From an uncultured Christensenella sp. (GTDB lineage Bacteria; Bacillota; Clostridia; Christensenellales; UBA1242), in NCBI GenBank assembly GCA_910584295.1, contig CAJTYR010000003.1, positions 62,001 to 126,000 of the forward strand: a DNA stretch of 64,000 nucleotides, given 5' to 3'. Positions 51,701-63,700 of this stretch are shown here, piece after piece; within the stretch, counting starts at the first letter, position 1; every line of letters starts with the position of its first letter. The notes beneath the pieces are model-generated. The model saw nothing but the letters and a program-made list of their open reading frames with translations, did not search any database and was not told the DNA's origin. The position numbers and the translations under genes were made by a program.

Positions 51701-54700
51701 TTCCAAGGATATTATGATGGCGACTTGTGTTTCATTGATGTTGACGGAAATGTGACAACAGATTTCTATTCATTCTTAAATGGAAAGACTGTCACCGCAA
51801 AATGGGCACCAAAAACATATCTCATAACTCTTAATGAAAACACTGGATCAGTTTCTGACAGCACAACCAAAACTGTCACTGCAACTTATGATTCAAATGT
51901 ATTAACTCCAACCACAATTGTTTTGCCAACCAAAACAGGTTACACTTTCTCTGGCTGGACAAAGACTTTGGGTGGAGATGATTTTGTTATTTCTTCAACC
52001 GGAGAACTCACTGGAATGACAGACTATGTTGCAACAGTTGGTGGAAATGTTGTTTGGCACAATGATGGGGCTGTGACTCTTTATGCAAAGTGGACAGCAA
52101 CAAGGACAACAATATTGTTGGATTCAAATGGTGCTACTACTGCAGGAACTGCAAGTGTTGTTGCAACTTATGACAGGGCAGATCTTTCAAGTGAGATAAG
52201 AAACCCAGAAAGAACAGGCTATACATTTGGCGGCTGGACAATTCAAAATGGAATTGATCCAATAATTGGAACAAATGGAAAACTCATTGCTGGAATGACT
52301 GGATACACAAGTGCAAATGGAGAATGGATTTTTGATAATGAAGCTCACAACACAAACACTGTGACATTCTTTGCAAAGTGGACAGCAAACAGATATAAAA
52401 TCTCATTTATGAATGGAGACCAAAGCGTTTTGACTGGTTCAAGCGAAACTGTTTATGCACAGTATGACAGCAACGAACTCTTCAAAAACAGCACTGGTGA
52501 AGAAAAAGCAACCCCACCAAAAATCACTGTTGCTGGTTATACATTTGGTGGTTGGTATACAGAAAACCAAAACTTTACAAATCAAATTATTGATCAAAAT
52601 GGAATTTTGTGCACTGGCACTGTGACTGGTTATATCACAAATGGATTATGGAAAAATGATGGTGAAGTAACTCTTTATGCAAAACTTGACGCAACCATAT
52701 ATACAATCACATATGATGCAAACGGCGGAACATGGAAAACTATTTCAGGCGAAGCGATTGCAACAACACAAAATTACAGCATAGAAGAAACATTCAATCT
52801 TTATGGCTATGACCAAATTTCTCGTGAAGGCTACACCTTGTCATGGAAAGTAACTGCCTACAGTGGTGATGCTCACAGCACATGGGTTAATGCAACTGGA
52901 ACATTTGCTCCAAATCAACAATTGGGTGATGGTCTTTATGGAAATGTTACAATGCAAGCAAGCTGGACAGCAAAATCAACAGCAATCACTCTTGTGCTTA
53001 ACAATGCAGGTGGTGATGGACAAGCTGCAAACTCACATGAGGCAACTTATGGCGAAGTTGTGTCTGACATAACTGGCGATGTAAGTTCTCGTCCTGCAGG
53101 TGTTGACACAATCGCATGGAAGAAAGGTTACACTTTCCAAGGGTATTACACTGCAGAAACTGATGGCGTGAGAGTATTTGATGCAACTGGAAAAGCACTT
53201 GCAAGTGTTGACAAATACACAAATGCAGACAAGAAATGGATTTATGTGGCAAACACAGAGATGAGTGAAGAGGCTGATGTTCTTAACCTCTATGCTCAAT
53301 TTACTGCAAATGTATACTCTTTCAATTTGGCTGTCGGAACTGGAATTGATTATGTTTTGATAAGCGGGGCATGTGCTGAAGATGGTACAGCACTCTCTTC
53401 AAACTATCAAGTTTCAGTGGATTCAGATATCTACGCAAGATATGGAGCAAACATAACTCTTCAAGCGTATGCAAAAGATGGATATTCAATCAAAAATTTC
53501 ACCATGGGCTTGGAAAGTGCAACTGGCGCAGTTGGTGAAATAAAGCAGGCAAGTGGAATTTCCTTTGCTGAATACACATTTGTATTCCAAGACGGAAGTT
53601 CAATCAACGTTGCAAACAACCCTGCAACTTTCCTTAAAGCAAATTGTGACCCAACAAGAGTTAAATATGAAATCTACTATAAACTTCAAAACTCTTCAAA
53701 TGGGTATGCAAACGAGATGCTTGTCAGTGGAACTTTTGAAGGACTTTCAGGAAGCGACATCTCTCTTGAAACGGTCAAGAGCAATATTCCTTCAAACTTG
53801 ATTTTGGGTTATGCTTATGCTGGAAATGATTTCACAACAACAAGCAAACCTGTTGCTGGAAATGGTGGAGAAAGAGACAATGCAACCAAGTTCACAATTC
53901 AAGGTGATGGAAGCCTTAAAATTTATCTCTATTATGATGCAACTCCATATCAAATTACATACAACACAACTGGCGGAACAATTGGTTCAGGAGCAAAGAC
54001 ACAATATTTTGTTTATGAACAATTCACTCTTCCTGGGCTTGCAAACACAGAAGGAAAAATTACTTGCACAATGGAAAAGGCTGGATTTAAGTTTGCTGGC
54101 TGGAAAGTGGCTGAAAATGTTGGAAATTGGAACACATCTGAAATTTTTAACGCGGAAAACACATCTCCATCAAACAAATATGGAAATGTTGAGCTTATTG
54201 CACAATGGAAAGACAATTCTTACAACATGGAATTCCTTGAAGTTTACAACGATTTTGATGTCAAAGTTTTGGCAAGCGATGGCAGCGTAAAGGATACAAT
54301 CACAATTTCAAAAACAAACAATGTCTTGAATAATTTGAAATTTACTGACATCGTTCTGATTTCAAGCAGAGCATTGTCAATGACAGTTGATGGACAGGCG
54401 ATTTCGCCAGTTGCATGCTCAACAAACCCAACAAGGGGTGGATATCTTTGGGGAAAGAATCCAAGTGGTGATGAAGTATATGAAATCTTTACGATGCAAA
54501 CCTCATATAATAATGGCTGGCGTTTTGATGGCTCAAGATGGTTTGATGGAACAGGTTCATCTTCAACAAGTAGTTACGCTTTCTCTGGGCTTGAAGCAAC
54601 TGCAGGTGCAACGGCAAGATTGACATTGCTTTGGAGAGCAAGACAATATACAGTTACTCTTGATCCAAATGGTGAAGGCGCAAGTGTAACACCAGAAGAA

Positions 54701-57700
54701 GTTGCTGTGACTTTTGATGAAGTTTATGGAGCTCTTCCTGTGGCAACACGTGCTGGATACACTTTTGACGGATGGTATAAAGAAAGTGCTTGTGTAAATA
54801 AAATTGAAGAAACGACAAAAGTTTCAACACCTGACGATCACACTCTTTTCGCAAAATGGAAAGAAAATCAATACACTGTTTTGCTTAATGGAAATGGTGG
54901 TGTTGTTTCAGAGGCAGGCGACTTCGTGAACTTGACAGGGCAAAAGGGGGTTGACAACACTTGGAGGCTTTCTGCGACCTATTCAAAGGAAGGAACATTC
55001 ACCGCAACTCTTAACAGAACTGGCTACACATTCACAGGTTGGACTTTGGCAGATGGATCAACGACATCAGGGATCACCGCTCAAGGAATAATCTCTGGAA
55101 ATAATGGACAATTTACAGTCACAGGAACAAAGATTCTCAACTTAACAACAGAACCAAACGCAGAGGTTTATCTCTATGCAAATTGGGAAGCGGACTATGT
55201 TGAAATTACGCTCAATCCAAATGGTGGTTCAGTTACTCCAAGTTTGCTCTTTGCAAAATATGGAAGCAAGTTCAGTGAAGTTGCAGAAAGCAAGGATGCT
55301 GCAGTTGGACTTGGGGATATCCCAAATGCAACAAGAAATGGTTGGACTTTTGCTGGATGGTGGACAGACCTTGACGCAGGATCAAGAATAACAAAGGATA
55401 GCGAAGTTTCTGGCACTTATGATGCAACAACCCTTAAATACAAAACAACTCTTTATGCTCATTGGACGGCAAACAAATATAAAGTTACACTTGATAAGCA
55501 AGGCGGAACAAGTGGGCTTGATGCAATATGGTATTATTTCGACACAGAAAAATATTTCTCAAATGAGCCGGCAACAAATCAAATTGCTGATGGAATTATT
55601 CAAATTCCAACTCGAAGCGGTTACACATTTGGCGGTTATTACACTGCAACAAGTGGTGCTGGAGTGCAATATGTTGACGAGAATGGTCAAATTGTAAACA
55701 ACATATTTAATCGTGTTTATTCTGATATCACACTTTTTGCAAAGTGGACCGCAAAAACATTTATGCTCAATTATGAAGTGAATGGAGGAGATGAGATTGT
55801 TGCTGTTTCAAAAGTCTATGCAACAGATTTCACTGCTTCTGAACTTCCAACCCCAACAAAGCGTGGATTTGACTTTGTTGGTTGGTTTGGAGATGCGGAA
55901 TTTACAAAGTCAATTTCAACAAATACAAGTTTTGTGATTGCAAATGTAAATTTTGTTGATGCAAACACAGCAGATACAGCTGCATACATCTATGCAAAAT
56001 GGACACCAAGTCCAAATACGCCATACACAGTTTATTATTACCAACAAAACCTTGGCAATTTTGACACCGAACTTTCGACTGCAAATTGCACTTTGGTTGA
56101 AACTGTAAATGGAAAAGGAGTCACGGGAACAACTGTAACTCCAGAAGTAAAATCTTATACTGGATTTGTCTCTCCAGAAGCAATCTCAAAAGAGATTTCT
56201 TCAGATGGACAAATGACAATTTTCTATTTCTACGCACGAGTGACAAGAACTCTCACATTGGTGAAGGGGACAGGAATTTCTGAAATTTCTGCTTCAGGCA
56301 CTGGTGTGAATGTTGACAAAGTCCAATATGGTGCAACGGTTACTTTATCTGCAACAGCAAGTGCAGGTTACTCTTTCAGCGGATGGAAAGTGACAAACAA
56401 TGTTGTGACAATTTCAAACAACTCATATTTGCATGATGTTTTAGTTGATGTTGAAATTACGGCAAATGCAACAGCAGGTTATGCTGATTATGTAATTGAA
56501 ATTTATCAAATGAATCTTTCAGGCTCTTATGATGCAACAGCCACAAAAACTGTGAAAGGTGCTGCAACGACAGACACAACAGTTTCTGTTGATGCTGCAA
56601 CTTACAGAGATACTGGTTTCACTTTTGACGACACAAACACAAACAATGTTTTGCAAAACAAGATTGCAGGAAATGGAACTTCAGTGTTCAAGATATACTA
56701 CACCAGAAATCAATATAAACTTGACTTGGATGGAATGTTTGGCACTGTTTTAAGCGGAGACATCAATCCAAACAAAGTTGACTTGACAGCGAATGGCGCG
56801 GCAAATTCAAGCATTTCAGACTTCAGCGGAAATGTTTATTTTGGAGCAACTGTGACTGTTTCAAATCTGGTTCTTCATGAAGCATTTAAATATGCTGGCT
56901 TTGTGATTACGGATGGAGAAGAAACATTTGCTGAAATGTTCTCTGACATCACATTTGTTATGGCTGCAAAAAATATGACATTGAGATTGTATTTTGCAGG
57001 TAAGTCATACCAAATTTCTTACGATGTTGCAAATGGAACAAATCCAACAGCAAACCCAACATCTTACATAGCTGATCCAAATGCACAAACATTTGTGATT
57101 GCAGATCCAACAAGAGATGGATATAACTTTGTGAAATGGACTGCTTCTTGGGCAGATACAACAAATTCTGGGACAGAGCCAGAGGTTGTTGGAACAGCAC
57201 TTCAACTTGCAGAAAATACATTTGGAAACATAAAACTTACTGCGGTTTGGGATCCAATTTCTTATACAATCTCTTATGTTCTTGATGGAGGTACTTTGCC
57301 AAGCGGTGCTGTCAAGACATACACGATTGAAAGCACAGACACTCTTCCAGAAGTGACAAAAACTGGTTACAGTTTCAAAACTTGGAAGGTTTCCACTGCT
57401 TCTGGAAATTGGCTTGCAAATTCAGTTGCAGATGCTGGATCTTCACTTTTGGGAAAATTTGGAGATGTAACGCTTACTGCAACATGGCAAACTGATGCAG
57501 TTGAGGTGACTTTGAATGGCAATGTGACAGACACAAACACAGCCTCTCCAAATGTTGTGATAACCCCTTCAAATGGAAAGGCATATATTGCATACATGGA
57601 CACGAACTTCTACACAGGCTGGAGTGGACAACCACCACTCAATCACACAACAGGTGAAGTTGTGAAACCGGTTGCAAAGAGAAATGGATATGTATTCACT

Positions 57701-60700
57701 GGCTGGTGGACAAAATCTGTTGGCGGAGAACAAGTTTTGACTGAAAGTGGGGTGCTTAACAGTGGGGTGGCAGGTCTTACTGACGAAAATGGAAACTGGA
57801 TTTCCACTGCAAATGTTGAGATTTATGCACAATGGACTAAGCTGACAAATATTGAAGTGACTTTTGATTTGAACATTGCTGATATGACTGACGAAGAAGC
57901 AAGTGTCACTCCTGCAACAAAAACGGTTGTTTTTGATGAAGCATATGGAGAACTTGCAGTCGCAACTCGCAAAGGCTATAGTTTTGGTGGCTGGTTTAAA
58001 GATAAGGCGCTCTCAAATGAAATTAAAGGCACAAGCATGGTTTCAGATTATGAAAACCACAATCTTTATGCAAAATGGACAATCAATCAGTATACACTCA
58101 CCATTAACCCAAATGGCGGTGTCTATAATGAAAGTCAAGAAATCACAACAGTTAAACAAGATTACAAAACAACAGTGACACTCACTCCTCCAACAAGAGT
58201 TGGCTATGGCTTTGATGGTTGGACTCTCACTGGAGAAGGTAGTGAAAATGATGGCGTGTTTACTTTTGGAGCAGGAGATGCAACTCTTACTGCAAAATGG
58301 ACATCACAAACATTCTCAGTGACTTTAAATCAGGATGATGAAAATGTCACTGCTGGAACAAGAAGGGTTTCTGTTGTCTTCAACAGCAATCTCATCACTC
58401 CAGAAATTATAAATCCAACTCGCATAGGTTATGTGTTTGAAGGATGGACAAAAACCAAAGGCGGAGATGATTTTGTTATCACTGCTTCTGGCAGATTTGT
58501 TGAAAATGTTACGATTGAAGGATTTATTTCAAACGGAAAATGGATTGGTGCTGCAGATCAAACAGTCTATGCAAAATGGACTGCAAACAATTACACAATT
58601 TCTTATGTTGCTGGCGATGAAGAACTCTATGGCTCTGCAACAGGTGAGGTTGTTTCAACCGATGCGGTTTACGATCAAAATGTGACACTTGCGTCAAACG
58701 CATTTGTTTTAAGAGGTTACAACTTCTCCGGCTGGCAAGATGCTGAAGGCAATGTTTATGAAGATGGTGAGACTCTTACAAAACCGAACTTCTCAAGTGC
58801 GGTTAATGGAACATATACCCTGACTGCAACTTGGACTGCAAACAAATATCAAATTTCTGTCACGGGCGACACAGAAGCAACTGATGCCATTGAAGTTGTC
58901 TATGGAAAGGCTTATGTTGGAGATGAGAAAAAATTTGTTGCTGATGCAAATGCTTACAACAAAATTGGATATAATTTGACTGGTTTTGCTGACGCAAACA
59001 AACTTTTTGTGATTGACAAAGATGGTTTGCTTATTGAAGGTGTTTCAATGGCAAACGGAACATTAATTACGGATGCAAACATTTGGGCGTACGCTGGAAA
59101 TATTGTTCTTGAGGCACAATATTCTGCAAAAGAATACACTTTGAATTTTAATGTTGTATCAACGACTCCTCCAGAAACAACACCTACAGTTGAATTTGAA
59201 AGTAAGAAAATATATTATGACCAAACATTTGGGCAAGACGGAAAATGGCAGAGTGCATATGGTCCAGGATATTACTTTGATGGTTGGACACTTCAAAACA
59301 ATGTTCGTCCAGTAAACTTTGAAGTTTTCAAAGCAAATGGTGGAGATGTTGCTTTTGTTGAGGCAAACAAAGATGAATATTTATTTGCACGAGGACAAGG
59401 TGAAAAGGCATTAACATACTTGTATGTTGAGACCACTTTTGCTGATGGTGTTGCAAACCCAGATTTCACAAAACCTGTGAAATTTGCTGATGTTCAAAAG
59501 ATTGAAATTGGTACAATGCTCAATGATAAGCAAGGTTTCTTTGAAAATCTTGATAAGACTGGCGAGATTACAATCTATGCGACATGGATTGGAAGGGTTG
59601 ATATCGAGCATACAATCTATTTCTTGCAAGAAGAAATTGTTGCTTCAGACACGGCACCTGATTTTAATGATCTTGATAAAGATAAGTATAATCAACCTAA
59701 TGTTACTGAAGGTCAAATAATTAACTATAAAGGAAAGACCTATAAAGTTGTTAAATCGCTCACAAAAGACGATGCTTTGATTGCTGATAAGGTTGAAAAT
59801 TACATCAAGGATAAATATGGTTTTGAGGGCTTCTCATTCTCTGGATATGAGTTTATGGACTCATTCATTCAACCTGACACTGATGATTCTATGACAAAGA
59901 TCTATGGTTTCTATGATCGTCAAGAGTTTACTTTGAATATTTCAATGGGCAAAGGTGTGACAAGCATTTCAGCAAGTGGAAATGGTGTGATGGCTGTTGC
60001 TGGACAAACGAATGTCTATTCTGTAGCTTATGGTGCAGATGTTCTTCTGACTGCAAACATTAAGGTTGGATACACATTTGCAGCATGGGAAAATGTTGCA
60101 GGCTTCACAAGTGTCACAACAACACTTGTTTCGCAAGACCCATCAACAAGAGTTGAGAGTTTCAAAATGCCAGCAACCACTTTGGGTGTAAGTTTGAAAG
60201 CGACTGCAACTGCAAAGACGACAACAAAATATACCATTGAATATTACAAACAAAACATTGCAGATGACGGCTTCACAAAGTTTGGAGACGCTGTTGAAAA
60301 AACTGGAGAAACAGACACGGAAGTTGACTTGCAAGACATAAAGGCAGATTTTGAAGGATTTACTTACAAGACTTATTATGTTAAATCTTCTCAAATTACG
60401 GATGAAACAGAATGGGGCTCACTCAATATTGAGGGTGACGAGAGTTTGGTTATCAAAGTTTATTACAAGAGAAATTCTTATACGCTTACAATCAACTATT
60501 TCTATAAAGGAACAACAACTCCAATAAGAGAAGCTGTGGTTGAAACTTTGAAATTTGAAGAGACCTATTCTCACACATCTGAAAGTGTGACAGGCTTCAC
60601 GATTGATGACAAAGATGTGACAATTTCTGGCTCTATGCCAGCAAACGATTTGACAATCAATGTTTTCTACACACCTATTGTTTACACAATCACTTACGAA

Positions 60701-63700
60701 ACTGATGGTGGAACAATTTCTGGGGTCGCAGATACTGATTACACACAGACATTCACAATTGAAAGCCAAATCAAATTTGCAGTTGTTGCAAAGACGGGAT
60801 GGGCGTTTGATGGCTGGAAAGTTACAAGTGATCACACTGACGCAACCCTTGGAAACTTTGTGACAGGCACAATATATAAAGAAAAGACGCAAGACGCTGG
60901 AATGTGGGGAAATGTAACTCTTACTGCACAGTGGAAAGCAAACACTGACACAGCTTATAAATTTAACATCTACTTGATGAATGTAAACGGAAACTATACA
61001 GATGTTGATCCAATTGTTGTTGAAAGAAATGATGGAACAACTGCTGAAAAGCTTTTGATGTCTCATACTGAAACAACATTGTCAGTCAATGGAACAGATT
61101 ATGCTTACACAGGCTTTGCAATTGATGAGGCAAATTCAACTCTTGAAAATGTGACAGTAAGTGCTGATGGAAGCACAGAATTTGATGTCAGATTTATGAG
61201 AAATCAATATACTTTTGAAATTGAAAAACAAGAGGGGGTTTCAAGTGTCAAAGTTGGCATCAATGGAGGAGTTGAAACAGAATACTCTTCAAGCTTGCAA
61301 GTTTATTATCAATCACAAATCAAACTTGTTGTGAGCATCGCAGAAGGCTCTTCTTGGGAGGGATATGAAGTTGTTGGCACAACTCCAACTGGACTTGTGT
61401 TGAGCAATTCTCCAGAAGCGATGAACCAAGAAGTTTCAATGGGGCTTGGAAACACAAAACTTGTTGCAAAAGCAAGCACAAATACATATTCACTTACAAT
61501 CAAAGCAAATGGCGGACTTTATCAAGGTGAAAGTGAACTTGTTGTCAACAGAGTTTATAAGACGACCTATACGTTTGACACTCCAATTCGCACTGGTTAC
61601 ACATTCACAGGTTGGACACTGGGCGATGGCGCAAAAGGAACGATTGAAGAAAGCATTGACAAAAATGGACAAACGATTTATACCTACACATTTGGTGCTG
61701 GTGATGACATTGTGACTGCAAATTGGTCAGTCAACCGTTATGAACTTCTTCTCAATTTCAATGATGTAAACTTCTCAAATGGAACGACAGAAGCAAAGAT
61801 TGAAAAGATTAAGACTGATAAAAATGCAAACCTCGAAATTGCAAACGGAAAGCTTTCGCTCTATATTGAGTACGCAAGTGATTTCTCAAAACTTTACACA
61901 AGTGTAAATGGAGATGACTTTGTTTCATTTGCTGCCTTTGATTCAACCAATGTTCAAAGAGATGGCTATCTTTTGACTGGTTGGGCAACAGCTCTTGCAG
62001 GTGGAGAAAATGTTGCAGTGGATGATGTTTGTGATTTCGTTGTAACAAAAGAAATCTTTGCACATTGGCAAGCGCAAACATACACACTTACAATTTCAAA
62101 ACCTCTTGACAAGCTTGATGTTGCAGTTCAAAATGCAACCAAACTTGAAGAAAATAAATATGAAGTTGTCTTCGACCAGACAATTACTCTTTCAGCGAGC
62201 ATGTCAGAAGGATATCACTTTGTCTCTTACAAAATTGAAGAGAATGTGTTGTCTGATAAATCTCAATATGATTATGCTTATACGATTGCAGGTGATGTGA
62301 CAATTGCTGCAAATGCTGGGGCAAACTCATACACAATTTCTTATGATGCAAACACAGGTGCAGGTGCAGTTGAAGACACTGAAGCAACCTTTGACGCAGA
62401 CACAACTTTATCAGATGGAAATGGCTTCAAGAAAACAGGTTACACACTTGTTGGATGGCTCTTTGAAGAAACAAACAAGGAATACAAGCCTTCACAAACC
62501 ATTTCAGACAATTTGACATCAACCAATGGTGGAAAAGTTGTGCTTAAAGCGATTTGGCAGGCAAATGGTTACTCAATCAAGTTTGATACAAATGGTGGAA
62601 GCGAAGTTTTGAGTATATCAGCAACTTACGATGAAGCAAAATTGCTTGATGGAACAACGACAAAGAAAGGTTGGGATTTTGTTGGCTGGTCAACGAAAAA
62701 CGGACAATCTCTTGATGATGTGACACAAATCACAGAAGAGGGCATCACAGATGTGACAAAATACCTTCTTGACAACAATAAGCCTGCAGGACTTTATGTT
62801 TATGCTGATGCGATTTATGCATTCAACTTGAGAAGTGAAAATGCAGATGAAATCACTTTATATGCTGTTTGGACTGAAGGTGCTGCAGATTTTGAGAGAA
62901 GATATTATATTGAAAACTTTGACGGAACATACATTCTCGACACTTCTGTGACAGAGTTTGGGAGTGATTTTGTCAGTCATTCTGAAACTGTGAAAAGCAC
63001 AACCAATGCAAAAGCAACAATAGATACGGACGTGACATATGTTGGCTTCACACTTGACCTTTCAGTGGAAGGAACAAAGACTGAAGGAATTGTGCTTGCA
63101 GATGGATCACTTGTTTTGGCTGTTTACTATCGAAGAAATGTCTATGCAGTTACCTTTAGTTTGCCAGATTTGGGAGTTGCAAGTGCAACAGCGACAACAG
63201 ACACAGTTGGGGGCGCTGGCGAAAATCCTAATACTTTCAAATATAACGCAAATGTAACAATAAATGTTATTCCAGCAAAGGGATATCGTTTTGATGAAAT
63301 TGTTTTTGGTGATGAACATATCACAACAACTTCTTATTCATTTAGCATTGAAGAAGATTCCAACTTTGTTGTGAATGTGACCGCTCTTGAATTTGACTAT
63401 TTTGTCAGATTTGAGTTTGAAACTCTTGATGGAACAGATTTTACTCAAAGAGAAATTGCTGATGTAAAACTCACTGCCACAGTTGACACACTCATCACTT
63501 ATGAGATGATTGCTGAAGTGATTGCAGATGCTGAAACGAAAATAGTTGGCTTCACATACAAAGAATTTGATATGACAAAGACTGTCTTGCCAGTCGTTGA
63601 AGAAACTGATGAGGCACAAATTGTCGTTGTCAGATACAGCAGAAACTCTTATGATTTGACACTTAAACTTGTCACTGGAGTTGAAAGTTTCACTGCAACA

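Noticed and set aside
46125..63324. Many short frames of 60-160 codons on both strands inside the 45.7-64 kb region
   Set aside because: They are Gln/Leu-rich or Cys/Ile-rich shadows of the single giant repeat frame; none has its own ribosome site or family match.
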